Both the position numbers and the translations under genes were made by a program. A stretch of DNA of 64,000 nucleotides from Methylobacterium sp. W2 (GTDB lineage: Bacteria; Pseudomonadota; Alphaproteobacteria; Rhizobiales; Beijerinckiaceae), in NCBI RefSeq assembly GCF_020662345.1, contig NZ_VMOA01000028.1, positions 1 through 64,000 of the forward strand. Reading direction: 5' to 3'. This document shows, piece after piece, positions 27,889 to 35,914 of the stretch (positions are counted from its first letter, which is position 1; each line of letters begins with the position of its first letter). The notes below the pieces were generated by a model that was not told where the DNA came from, made no database searches, and saw only the letters and a list, made by a program, of their open reading frames with translations.

Positions 27889-28446
27889 ATGACCCTACTT
27901 CGCCGCCAGGCCCTGATTCTTCTCGGCACCGTCATCGCCACCGGCGCGCGCGCCGCGGCCAGCGACGGCAAGGCGGGGGCCTTCACCTTCGAGAAACCGG
28001 AGGGCGGGCTGATCGCCCTGAAGGATTTCGCGGACAAGCCGATCCTCATCGTCAACACCGCCACCGCCTGCGGCTATGCCGGGCAGTTCTCCGGGCTTCA
28101 GGCTCTGTGGACGCGCTTCGGCGGGCGCGGTCTGACGGTGATTGCTGTGCCGTCGCCGGATTTTGGCAATCAGGAGCCCCTCGACGGCGTCGCCATCGCC
28201 GAGGCGGCCCGCAAGAATCACGGCGTCACCTTCCCGGTTGCCGCCAAGACCCATGTGCGTGGCCCTCAAGCCCATCCGTTCTATCGCTGGGCCGCCGCCG
28301 AGAAGCCCGGCTCCACGCCGAACTGGAACTTCCACAAGTATCTCGTGGGCCGCGACGGAGGTCTGGTCGGCGCCTATCCCTCGTCGGTGGAACCCAACGA
28401 TCCCCGCATCGTCACCGCCATCGCCGGTGAATTGAGCCAGAGTTGA
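27889..28446 (+). CDS. Glutathione peroxidase family protein, exported
   Basis: 185 residues. The redox centre uses cysteine, not selenocysteine: Cys61 in NTATACGYAGQFSGL, partnered by Gln in FGNQEP and Trp in NWNFHK, the catalytic triad of the family. An N-terminal signal-like segment (MTLLRRQALILLGTVIATGA) indicates a periplasmic location, unusual but known for this family. It would reduce hydrogen peroxide and lipid peroxides with a thiol, most likely thioredoxin-dependent. ATG 27889 is chosen over further upstream codons because it opens the signal peptide. Confidence 0.9.
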   Translation: MTLLRRQALILLGTVIATGARAAASDGKAGAFTFEKPEGGLIALKDFADKPILIVNTATACGYAGQFSGLQALWTRFGGRGLTVIAVPSPDFGNQEPLDGVAIAEAARKNHGVTFPVAAKTHVRGPQAHPFYRWAAAEKPGSTPNWNFHKYLVGRDGGLVGAYPSSVEPNDPRIVTAIAGELSQS

Positions 28447-28463
28447 CCCCCCCTATGGGCGCA

Positions 28464-28718
28464 TCACCGAGGGATGTCGCGGGGTGGAAGAAACTCATCG
28501 GTCCGCTGCGGTCGCACGGCGCGTCGCCGAACCTCCCCGCCCGGTGAACGTTCGTAGGCGGGGTAGGCGCGGGGTGGGGCGGCCGAGGGGTAGTTCGACG
28601 CGAACGGATTGGCCGGCACGCGCTCGGGACTCCCGAACAGGCTTCCGCCCGATTGGGCAAAGGCCGCCGGACAGGCGAGAATCGCGCAGAGGGACGCAGC
28701 AGGCAGGAGAAGGCGCAT
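28464..28718 (-). CDS. Small exported hypothetical protein
   Basis: 84 residues. Signal peptide MRLLLPAASLCAILACPAAF with cleavage after AFA. The mature peptide is Pro/Ser/Arg-rich (GSLFGSPERVPANPFASNYP, ending FLPPRDIPR) with no recognised domain and is probably disordered. An in-frame ATG 13 codons upstream (MASTTEW) would hide the signal peptide, so I prefer 28718. Convergent with the glutathione peroxidase gene, 17 bases between stop codons. Confidence 0.65.
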   Translation of the reverse strand: MRLLLPAASLCAILACPAAFAQSGGSLFGSPERVPANPFASNYPSAAPPRAYPAYERSPGGEVRRRAVRPQRTDEFLPPRDIPR

Positions 28719-28828
28719 CGCCGGATCTTTCGCATTCCATTCGGTCGTTGACGCCATAGCCCGGCTTCCCACATCCGGCGAGGCCCACGGGACGGGCCGT
28801 GATCCGCCGGCCCGGAAGGAACACAGAG

Positions 28829-29056
28829 ATGGACCCTCACGAATTCGAGCATGACGGCACACGGTACGAGGTGCACTTCGAGCGGGTCGTCGAGGGCTGG
28901 ATCTGTCGGATTCTCCGGGAAGGGGGAGATACCTCTCACGTCATGGCGTTCCCTGATGCCATCGGCTTCGACCCAAGCGATGTCCGGGAGTCTCTGATTG
29001 CGGGTTGTGAGGCCGCCGTGGCCGTCCTGGACCCCATTCCGCCCACCCGGCACTGA
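28829..29056 (+). CDS. Small hypothetical protein
   Basis: 75 residues, unrecognised. GGAAGGA lies 9 bases before the ATG. The sequence is acidic and ends in an amphipathic helix (VRESLIAGCEAAVAVLDP). No membrane span or known motif. It is followed 90 bases later by a DUF2188 gene on the same strand; both are small and cytoplasmic. Confidence 0.62.
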   Translation: MDPHEFEHDGTRYEVHFERVVEGWICRILREGGDTSHVMAFPDAIGFDPSDVRESLIAGCEAAVAVLDPIPPTRH

Positions 29057-29145
29057 TCCCGCGACGGAACCTCGGACAGGCCCGCCCCGTTCGCCTTGCC
29101 GATGACCCTGATGCCGACACGCCGGCACAGCGAGGAGAAACCAGC

Positions 29146-29385
29146 ATGTCCGAGATCACCTATCGCATCGTTGAACACGATGGCGGCTTCGCCTACAAGG
29201 TCGGCGACGTCTTCTCCGAGACCTTCCCCAGCCACGACGAAGCCCTGCAGGCCGCCCAGGCCGCAGCCGCCGAGCAGCAAGTGCCGGGCTCCACGGAAGG
29301 CATCCGCTATCAGGACGGCAAGGGCGCCTGGCACGACGAGACCGCCCAGGGCAACGACCGGCCCACGGCCAAGGTCGTCGATTAG
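29146..29385 (+). CDS. DUF2188 domain protein
   Basis: 79 residues; AGGAGA precedes the ATG. The order YRIVEHDGGFAYKVGDVF, then SHDEALQAAQAAA and WHDE matches the DUF2188 type (a beta-hairpin carrying the substrate query, then a helix). Function unknown. It is the last plus-strand gene before the decayed kinase at 29400-30160. Confidence 0.8.
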   Translation: MSEITYRIVEHDGGFAYKVGDVFSETFPSHDEALQAAQAAAAEQQVPGSTEGIRYQDGKGAWHDETAQGNDRPTAKVVD

Positions 29386-29399
29386 TTCACACCCAGCCC

Positions 29400-30160
29400 G
29401 CGCCGGCCTCGTCTTCCGGTTGGACGAGACCGGCGTAGGCCGCGATCCAGCGCGAGCCCTGCGGATAGCCTCTCATCCTCCTGAACCTGGAACAGCCTGA
29501 GCGTCAGCGCGCTGGCCTTGTCGCAGCCCGCCGGCGGGCGGCCATGGCGTCGAACGCGCCGGCGATCCTGTCGAACTGAATGATGCCGAATCGAGGCAGA
29601 CGGCTCACCGCGTCGCCACGCTCGAGGCCCTGCAGACCGGCGATGATGGCACCGACCGGCGCGAGCAGGGGAGGCGCCGTCAGGGCCGTGAGGACCGCCA
29701 TGGCGAGGGTCAATGGCGGTCGCGATCGCGAGGATCGGCCGGATCTGCCGCCAGGCCTGGGTGGAGGTGGCTCCGCGCTCGGCGAAGGCGCCGACGGTCC
29801 GATGAAGCGACCGCGACAATCGATGCTGCGCAGGGTCGGCGCCGACGCGTCGACGGTCAGGTCGAACAGAGCCCGGAAACCAGGCCGGCGCCGGGTTACC
29901 GACCCCGGCCCATCCGCCGCACAGGCGCTGCGTCGCCTCGGCCCGCATCACGATCGCGACGCAGATCCCCGGAACGATGGTGAGGACCGTCGGCATTGCC
30001 GGCCAGTTCGGGGCGGGCAGCCTCCGGCCGTTCTCCGCGCTGCCGAGGCCGGGCTGACGGGCGAGTTCGGCCGCGTCCCGGCAAGGTAGAGAGCCGCTAC
30101 CATCAGGAAGCGCATGCTGCCGAGGCCCAGGCTGCAAGAGGGATGAGCCGGACGATTCAT
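29400..30160 (-). pseudogene. Remnant of a membrane sensor histidine kinase
   Basis: No intact ORF, but on the minus strand three frames yield successive parts of one histidine kinase. They are: an N-terminal membrane start (MNRPAHPSCSLGLGSMRFLM, VAALYLAG); a periplasmic part (SAENGRRLPAPNWPAMPTVL, TIVPGICVAIVMRAEATQRL, NPAPAWF); FRALFDLTV in another frame; HRTVGAFAERG and AWRQIRPILAIATAI; a second membrane helix with HAMP (LTLAMAVLTALTAPPLL, GLQGLERGDAVSRLPRFG, IIQFDRIAGAFDAMAAR); and the first DHp helix (LTLRLFQVQEDER), after which it degenerates. At least three frameshifts separate these, the clearest in the TTT near 29883. The catalytic domain is gone. Confidence 0.75.
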
Positions 30161-30351
30161 GATGAGCGCATCCCGGCCGAGAGGATCGGCGCGACCGCGC
30201 CCTGCGGCATCTGGCAACGATAGCGCCCCTCCGGGCAAGCGGTGGCCGAACCGATCGGGAAGAATTCCCGCCCGCCATCGGGACGGTTTCCCTCGCATCG
30301 GGCGAAGACCTGCGCGACAATCGGACCACGATCGACGTCAGGACCATCACC

Positions 30352-31305
30352 ATGCACGGCTCGACACCTCCCGCCTCCCCGGCGCTCCCCAGCCTGACAC
30401 GCCGAACTCTGCTCGGCGCCGCGCCGCTGCTGCCGTTGCTGTGGTCGGAGACCGCCCTGGCCACTCCCGCCGCCGCGATCTACCGGGTCGGCGCGTTCGA
30501 GATCGAGCCTCTCGACGACGGCGTCTTCCCCTTGGAGCCGAGCATGATTCCGGCTGCCGACAGCGAGGCGGGGCGCGCTCTGCTGACCGCCGCCGGCCTC
30601 CCGCCGGCTGGTCCTTCGCCGGAGCCGGTCAATGCGTTCCTGGTCCGCCGCGGGACGCGGCTGTGCCTGGCGGATGCCGGCTGCGGCACCCTGTTCGGCC
30701 CCGATCTCGGGCGGATGCCGGCGGCTCTTGCCGCTCGCGGGGTCGATCCATCCCGCATCGACGCCGTCTGGCTCACCCATCTCCACGTCGATCATGCCGG
30801 CGGCCTGCTCCTTCCCGGCGGCGCGGCGCGCTTCCCCAATGCGGAGATCGTGGTGCAGGACGCCGAGGTGGCCTACTGGAGCGATCCGGCCTCGCGCGCC
30901 CGAGCTCCGGCGGAGATGGGTCCGTTCTTCGACACCGCCCTGGCCGTTCTCGCTGCCTATGCGGGGCGCGTACGGCGTGTCGCCGGCCATGCCGACCTGA
31001 TGCCGGGCGTCACCTCCGTCCCCTTGCCCGGCCATACGCCCGGCCATGCCGGCCTGCTCTTCGAGGATGGCGGCCAGCGCCTGCTGGTCTGGGGCGACGT
31101 GATCCACTCCCGCATTCTGCAGATGCCGCATCCCGATTGGTCCGTGATCTGGGATCTCGACCGGGCCGAGGCCTTGGCGACGCGGCGGCGGGTTTTCGAC
31201 AGGGCGGTGGTGGAGGGGCTGACGGTGGCCGGGATGCACCTGACCAACCGTGGACATATCGAGAGGAGCGGCGTCGGCTATGCCTTCATCGCCTCGCCGC
31301 CCTGA
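30352..31305 (+). CDS. Tat-exported metallo-beta-lactamase-fold hydrolase
   Basis: 317 residues. A twin-arginine signal (LTRRTLLGAAPLLPLLW, residues 15-31) indicates export of a folded protein. The metal-binding motif THLHVDHAGG is at 142-151, followed by GHTPGHAG and WGDVIHS for the second metal site. Quorum-quenching lactonases, alkylsulfatase-like and other hydrolases share this fold, so the substrate cannot be told. The 190 bases upstream hold no clear promoter. A dispersed repeat lies just downstream (31322-31406). Confidence 0.88.
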   Translation: MHGSTPPASPALPSLTRRTLLGAAPLLPLLWSETALATPAAAIYRVGAFEIEPLDDGVFPLEPSMIPAADSEAGRALLTAAGLPPAGPSPEPVNAFLVRRGTRLCLADAGCGTLFGPDLGRMPAALAARGVDPSRIDAVWLTHLHVDHAGGLLLPGGAARFPNAEIVVQDAEVAYWSDPASRARAPAEMGPFFDTALAVLAAYAGRVRRVAGHADLMPGVTSVPLPGHTPGHAGLLFEDGGQRLLVWGDVIHSRILQMPHPDWSVIWDLDRAEALATRRRVFDRAVVEGLTVAGMHLTNRGHIERSGVGYAFIASPP

Positions 31306-31321
31306 TCGAGACCATGCCCCT

Positions 31322-31406
31322 AAGCAGGTTCGCGGTGATTCGGCTCTCCAAGTGTCGCGGGTTTTGGGATGCAGGACCGGCGACCACTTTTGCTGAACCT
31401 GTCTAG
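31322..31406. repeat. Dispersed repeat, copy A
   Basis: This element starts AAGCAGGTTCGCGG and ends CTGAACCTGTC; its core contains TCGCGGGTTTTGGGATGCAG. Copy B (42587-42690) shares the core (TCGCAGGTTTTGGGACGCAG) and the ends. The ends are inverted repeats of one another (GCAGGTT/AACCTG), so the element could fold or be mobile as a MITE-like unit. No coding content. Confidence 0.75.
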
Positions 31407-31415
31407 GCGTGCCGG

Positions 31416-32678
31416 TCATCCCGCCTTGGCGATAGGTGGTTTCTGGTTGACGCTCCAATGGGCGGCCGCCACGCGTCTTGTGGGGCCCCCTTCGCCGTGG
31501 CCGGCCTTGCCGTTGCGGCAGGTCCGGTTCCGGCCCGTGCCCTTCGCCTCGTAAAGCGCCATGTCGGCCGCCTCGACCAATCCCCCGGCCGTGGCCGCGA
31601 CCCCGCAACTCGTCGCCACCCCTATGCTGACGCTGACGAAGCCGAGATCGTCGTTCCTGTTGCCGTGCAGGAGGCCCTTCTCGGCGACGCTGCGGCGGAA
31701 CCGTTCCGCGAATCCATAGGCTTCGTCGGGGTCCTTGGTGTGCATGAGGACGGCGAATTCTTCGCCGCCATAGCGGCACACGAACGCCCCGGAGCCCGCG
31801 GCCGTCTTGGCCAGGAGGGTTGCGACCTCACGCAGGCATGTATCGCCGGCGCCGTGGCCGTAATGATCGTTGAAGAGCTTGAAGTGGTCGACGTCGATCA
31901 ACATCACGGCGAAATGCCGGCCAGCCAAGCTGGCTTCCCAGAATTCCGAGAGCTCGCGGGCGAAGGCCCGGCGATTGGCGATGCCGGTGAGGGAATCGGT
32001 GGTGGAGAGGTGGGCGAGGGTCGTGTTGTCCTCGGCCAACCGCTTGGCGCGCAGGGTCTCGCGCAGGTTGACGAGATAGTCCCGGCGGTTCGCGGCTTCG
32101 ATCCGGTAGGTGGCGACGAGACTGAAGAGGATGCCGGTCATCATGTCGAGACCGAGGACGCCCCCCACGGAAGGAACGATCTCCGGCTTGAGACACAGAC
32201 CCGCCACCGTGGCCACGGCCGTGATGCCCGACAGGAAGCAGGCCCAGAAGAACCGCAGGGGCAGGGTGATGTTGGCGAAGAGGACGCTGAGCCAGATCGT
32301 TGCGGTGGTCAGCGAAACCAGGGGGCCCGTTCCCATCCAGAAGATCAGGATGGGGATGCCGGTGGCGGCAAGCATGCCGATTCCGCCGATGGCTTCCCGA
32401 ACCGGCCCGCTGACCCGCCCCACCGCCCAGATGATGAGCAGAGCGAGCGGCGTCATCGCGAAGACGCGCAACCCGACATTGAGCAGGGCCAGGTCCGGCG
32501 TCGTCACGAAACCGGCGATATTGTAGATGTGGAAAACCACCATGCCGAGGATGATCGTACGACGGATGTCGCGGATGCGTTTCTCGCGCGTGTCCTCCTC
32601 GAAGCGTGCTTCGAGAGCGGGGTCGAAGGCGAGCTTCAAGCTTTGCGTGTGCAACTGCCGATCGATGGCATTGAGCAT
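31416..32678 (-). CDS. Membrane-bound GGDEF diguanylate cyclase
   Basis: 420 residues from ATG 32678 (MLNAIDRQLHTQ); in-frame GTG starts upstream to 32822 would add up to 48 residues and remain possible. About six membrane helices occupy residues 50-200. The GGDEF domain (~235-400) carries DSLTGIANRRAF, then IDVDHFKLFNDHYGHGAGD and the active-site RYGGEEF, so synthesis of cyclic di-GMP from GTP is expected. The inhibitory RxxD site is absent (AGSG there), so product inhibition may be lacking. Sensory input unknown. Repeat copy A lies just past its 3' end. Confidence 0.9.
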   Translation of the reverse strand: MLNAIDRQLHTQSLKLAFDPALEARFEEDTREKRIRDIRRTIILGMVVFHIYNIAGFVTTPDLALLNVGLRVFAMTPLALLIIWAVGRVSGPVREAIGGIGMLAATGIPILIFWMGTGPLVSLTTATIWLSVLFANITLPLRFFWACFLSGITAVATVAGLCLKPEIVPSVGGVLGLDMMTGILFSLVATYRIEAANRRDYLVNLRETLRAKRLAEDNTTLAHLSTTDSLTGIANRRAFARELSEFWEASLAGRHFAVMLIDVDHFKLFNDHYGHGAGDTCLREVATLLAKTAAGSGAFVCRYGGEEFAVLMHTKDPDEAYGFAERFRRSVAEKGLLHGNRNDDLGFVSVSIGVATSCGVAATAGGLVEAADMALYEAKGTGRNRTCRNGKAGHGEGGPTRRVAAAHWSVNQKPPIAKAG

Positions 32679-33056
32679 GCGCACGTCTTCGCCGACGCTC
32701 GAGGCATCGAGCGCTGGCTTCGCGTCAATCTTCAACCGGCATATTGATTGTTCAGTCACGCGATGCGTCCACGGCTCACGGCCATTCGCCCCGAAGTCAC
32801 CCGAGCCCAAGCTTTGGACCACACCGTCCTAAACCTCGAAATTGGCGTTTCGTCCCATCGCTGTGTCAAACATCTTACCAGCGTGGATGAATATACCTAA
32901 TGGCGCTGGACTTTCCTGAAAACGATCGTTCAAATTTGATCGATTCTTATACAACTTAAGTTAGAATTCAGCGACCCTTCGGTTCGGGTCCGCAGGGGAC
33001 ATTTGCGCTTTGCACCCAACCTCGTGCATCTCCGCCTGAACGCGCCGCTGGCACGA
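32679..33056. other. Intergenic region between the GGDEF and nitroreductase genes
   Basis: 378 bases counted from the chosen starts, less if the longer GGDEF start is used. The stretch 32860-32960 is AT-rich for this genome (ATACCTAATGG, TCAAATTTGATCG, TATACAACTTAAG) and probably holds the divergent promoters. TCAAATTTGA (32933-32942) is a perfect 10-bp palindrome. No gene or RNA is recognised. Confidence 0.45.
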
Positions 33057-33683
33057 ATGTGCCCTGCGGATTCGTCATCCTTGGAGATTGCCTTGCCGCC
33101 TCGTCAGACCGACCACGAGATCGATCCGCTCTTCATCGAACGCCGCTCGCCGCGCGCCTTCACAGGTGAGGCCGTGCCGGAAGCGGAGTTGCTGCGCATG
33201 TTCGAGGCGGCCCGATGGGCGCCGTCGGCGTATAACTCGCAGCCCTGGCGCTTCCTCTACGCCCTGCGCGATACGCCCGACTGGCAGGTGTTCTTCGACC
33301 TGATCGTGCCCGGCAACCAGAAATGGGTGAAGGATACCGGGGCCATCGTCATCCTGGTGTCGAACACGCAGATGAAGGTCGGCGACGAGTTGAAGCCGTC
33401 CTGGAGCCATTCCCTCGATGCCGGCGCGGCCTCGGCGAACTTCCAGCTCCAGGCGATCCGCCAGGGCTGGCATGCACATGGAATGACCGGCTTCGACAGG
33501 GAGCGTACGATCACGGCCCTCAACGTGCCGGCGACCTACCGGGTCGAGGCCGCCTATGGCGTCGGCCGCATGACCAAGGCGGCCGATCTCACGGAGGAGC
33601 AGACCGCGAAGGAGAGCCCGACCGGACGCCGTCCGATCACGGATTTCGTGTTCGCCGGCGGCTTTAGAACCGCCGCGGAGTGA
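33057..33683 (+). CDS. Nitroreductase family protein
   Basis: 208 residues from ATG 33057; TTG 33093 with GGAGA a few bases before is an equal candidate. FMN-dependent nitroreductase fold: IERRSPRAFTGEAVPEAEL, then RMFEAARWAPSAYNSQPWRF and GAASANFQLQAIRQGWHAHGM (in parts). Reduces nitro- or quinone compounds with NAD(P)H; the natural substrate is unknown. It ends 11 bases before the acyl-CoA synthetase start on the same strand, so cotranscription is likely. Confidence 0.88.
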   Translation: MCPADSSSLEIALPPRQTDHEIDPLFIERRSPRAFTGEAVPEAELLRMFEAARWAPSAYNSQPWRFLYALRDTPDWQVFFDLIVPGNQKWVKDTGAIVILVSNTQMKVGDELKPSWSHSLDAGAASANFQLQAIRQGWHAHGMTGFDRERTITALNVPATYRVEAAYGVGRMTKAADLTEEQTAKESPTGRRPITDFVFAGGFRTAAE

Positions 33684-33693
33684 GGTCGTCGTC

Positions 33694-35313
33694 GTGCTGA
33701 AACCGGCCTCCGATTACGATGCCCTGGTGTCGGGCTTCACCTGGGACATCCCCGAGCGGTTCAACATCGGCGTCGATGTCTGCGACCGCTGGGCCGGGAT
33801 CGAGCCGGATCGCGCCGCGATCCACGAGGTCTCGCCCTCGGGGGCGGTGACGACGACGACCTTCGGAGATTTGAGCGAGGCGTCGAACCGCCTCGCTCAC
33901 GCCCTCGTCGGCCTCGGCCTGCGCCCGGGCGACCGCGTCGGGGTGCTTCTGCCGCAATCGGCTGCCGTGGTGATCGCCCATGCCGCCGCCTACAAGCTCG
34001 GTGCCATCGCCCTGCCGCTGGCGGGCCTGTTCGGCCCGGAGGCGCTGGAATACCGCCTGTCGGATTCCGGCGCCGCCGCGCTCATCACCGATGTGGCCGG
34101 ACTGGCGAAGATCGAGGGCATCCGCCATGCCCTCCCAGCCCTTGCCCATCTCGTCTGTCTCGACGGCGCCATCGGCGGAGCCTTGGACTATGCCGAACTG
34201 ATCGCCTCGGCCTCGGCCGGTTTCACGGCCATCGACAGCCGGGCCGACGATCCGGCCCTGATGATCTACACCTCCGGCACCACCGGTCTCGCCAAGGGGG
34301 CGCTCCACGCCCACCGCGTGCTCCTCGGCCATCTGCCGGGCTTCGCCATGATGCACGACTTCCCCCCCAAGCCCGGCGACCTGATGTGGACGCCGTCCGA
34401 CTGGGCCTGGGCCGGCGGCCTCCTCAACGCGGTGTTGCCGAGCCTGCATCACGGCGTGCCGGTGGTGGCGCGGGCCACCGCGCGGTTCGCGCCGGATTCG
34501 GCCCTGGCGCTCATCGCCGAACTCGGCATCACGACGACGTTCCTGCCGCCCACCGCCCTCCGGATGCTGCGCGGCGTGCCCGACCCGCGCGGGCGTTTCG
34601 ACCTCTCCCGCCTGCGCAACATCGCCTCGGCCGGCGAGGCCCTGGGCCCCGAGACGTTCGAATGGGTCCGCAACGAACTCGGTCTGACCATCGGCGAAGC
34701 CTATGGTCAGACCGAGTGCAACCTCGTCCTCGCCTCCTGCAAGACGGCCGGCATCGCCCGGGCCGGCTCCACCGGCCGGCCGGTGCCCGGCCACCGGGTC
34801 ATGATCCAGCGCACCGACGGCAGCGAGACGGCGGTGGACGAGCCCGGCGAGATCTGCGTCGCCCGGCCCGACCCGGTGATGTTCCTCGGCTACTGGAACC
34901 AACCCGAGGCCACCGCCGCGAAGTTTCGCGGCGAATGGATGCTCACCGGGGACACCGCCCGGCGGGATGCCGACGGCTACGTCCATTTCATCGGCCGCGA
35001 GGACGACCTCATTACCTCGGCGGCCTACCGCATCGGACCGGTGGAGATCGAGGATTGCCTCTTGCGCCACCCGGCGGTCGCCTCCGCGGCGGCGGTGGGC
35101 AAGCCGGACCCGCTCCGCACCGAGATCGTCAAGGCCTTCGTAGTCCTGCGGGAAGGGATCGTCGCGAGCGAGGCCCTGGCCGACGAGATCAAGGCCTTCG
35201 TCCGCTCGCGCCTCTCGGCGCACGAATATCCGCGCGAGATCGCGTTCCGCGACTCCCTGCCGATGACCACCTCGGGCAAGATCATTCGGCGGCAATTGCG
35301 CGACGAGAGCTGA
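33694..35313 (+). CDS. AMP-dependent acyl-CoA synthetase
   Basis: 539 residues; starts with GTG. ANL adenylating superfamily. The P-loop MIYTSGTTGLAKGALHAHR binds ATP, AYGQTE is the core motif A5, TGDTARRDADGYVHFIGR the hinge motif A7/A8, and the catalytic lysine lies in TTSGKIIRR. Closest in architecture to medium-chain acyl/acetyl-CoA synthetase-like proteins (ACSM type: DWAWAGGLLNAVLPSLHHG). Forms acyl-CoA from a carboxylic acid, CoA and ATP; chain length unknown. Converges with the Rrf2-type regulator, 3 bases between their ends. Confidence 0.9.
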   Translation: MLKPASDYDALVSGFTWDIPERFNIGVDVCDRWAGIEPDRAAIHEVSPSGAVTTTTFGDLSEASNRLAHALVGLGLRPGDRVGVLLPQSAAVVIAHAAAYKLGAIALPLAGLFGPEALEYRLSDSGAAALITDVAGLAKIEGIRHALPALAHLVCLDGAIGGALDYAELIASASAGFTAIDSRADDPALMIYTSGTTGLAKGALHAHRVLLGHLPGFAMMHDFPPKPGDLMWTPSDWAWAGGLLNAVLPSLHHGVPVVARATARFAPDSALALIAELGITTTFLPPTALRMLRGVPDPRGRFDLSRLRNIASAGEALGPETFEWVRNELGLTIGEAYGQTECNLVLASCKTAGIARAGSTGRPVPGHRVMIQRTDGSETAVDEPGEICVARPDPVMFLGYWNQPEATAAKFRGEWMLTGDTARRDADGYVHFIGREDDLITSAAYRIGPVEIEDCLLRHPAVASAAAVGKPDPLRTEIVKAFVVLREGIVASEALADEIKAFVRSRLSAHEYPREIAFRDSLPMTTSGKIIRRQLRDES

Positions 35314-35316
35314 GGC

Positions 35317-35817
35317 TCATCCACCGCGCGCAGGGGTGACCGGAGCGGTCGCCTCGACCGCCGGCGGCGCGATTCCGGCCGGCGCGGGCAGGCCGAGGAG
35401 GAAGGCGAGATCGGGCGCGGCATCCTTCACGAGAAGATCGGCGAGCGTGTACCGGTCCAGCACCGCGAGGAAGGCGGCCAGCGCCTCGCCCAGCGCCTTT
35501 CGGAGCCGACAGGGGGCGGTGATCGCGCAGGCCCCGTTCGCGAAGCATTCGACGAGGGCGAGATCCTCCTCCGTCTGCCGTACCACGGCGCCGACCGCGA
35601 TCTCGGCGGGTGCGCGCGCGAGCCGCAGGCCGCCGCCGCGACCGCGCGTGGTCTGGACGAGGCCGATGCGGCCGAGCTGATGCACCACCTTCGTGAGATG
35701 GCTTTCTGAAATTCCGTAGGCGCGCGCGATCTCGGCGATCGAACTCACCCGAGTCTCGTTCAACCCGAGATAGATCAAGGTGCGCAGGGCGTAGTCGGTG
35801 TAGCGGGTCAGGCGCAT
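35317..35817 (-). CDS. nsrR: Rrf2-family nitric-oxide-sensing repressor NsrR
   Basis: 166 residues. The winged-helix DNA-binding domain (MRLTRYTDYALRTLIYLGL, then EIARAYGISESHLTKVVHQL and GRGGGLRLA) is of Rrf2 type. Three cysteines, Cys91, Cys97 and Cys103 in ECFANGACAITAPCRL, have the spacing of the NsrR 4Fe-4S cluster, which nitric oxide destroys, releasing the repressor from DNA. Divergent from hmp, with two palindromes in between; NsrR beside hmp is a classical pair. The C-terminal extension is Pro/Ala-rich. Confidence 0.9.
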   Translation of the reverse strand: MRLTRYTDYALRTLIYLGLNETRVSSIAEIARAYGISESHLTKVVHQLGRIGLVQTTRGRGGGLRLARAPAEIAVGAVVRQTEEDLALVECFANGACAITAPCRLRKALGEALAAFLAVLDRYTLADLLVKDAAPDLAFLLGLPAPAGIAPPAVEATAPVTPARGG

Positions 35818-35839
35818 CCCACCCTCCTACAGGATTTTA

Positions 35840-35862
35840 AAGATACATTCCGCTTGCATCTT
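35840..35862. promoter_or_regulatory. NsrR-type operator 1
   Basis: The arms AAGATACATTC and GCTTGCATCTT flank one central base: the 11-1-11 layout of NsrR sites (AAGATGCATTT half-site). It lies 23 bases upstream of the nsrR start and in the shared nsrR/hmp promoter, so it could control both genes. Confidence 0.75.
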
Positions 35863-35880
35863 ATGACGCGCATCGGCGAT

Positions 35881-35903
35881 AAGGTTCATATGAAATGAAC
35901 CTT
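35881..35903. promoter_or_regulatory. NsrR-type operator 2, next to the hmp ribosome-binding site
   Basis: A perfect 9-bp inverted repeat, AAGGTTCAT and ATGAACCTT, with a 5-base centre. Each 11-base half matches the NsrR half-site AAGATGCATTT at 8 or 9 positions. Its centre is 41 bases from operator 1, about four helical turns. Its right end nearly touches the GGAG (35905-35908) preceding the hmp TTG start. Confidence 0.65.
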
Positions 35904-35914
35904 TGGAGCCCGCC

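Noticed and set aside
32679-32822. N-terminal extension of the GGDEF protein
   Set aside because: The first 48 codons of the long frame lack the composition of the rest and no better start signal is seen; kept only as an alternative start.
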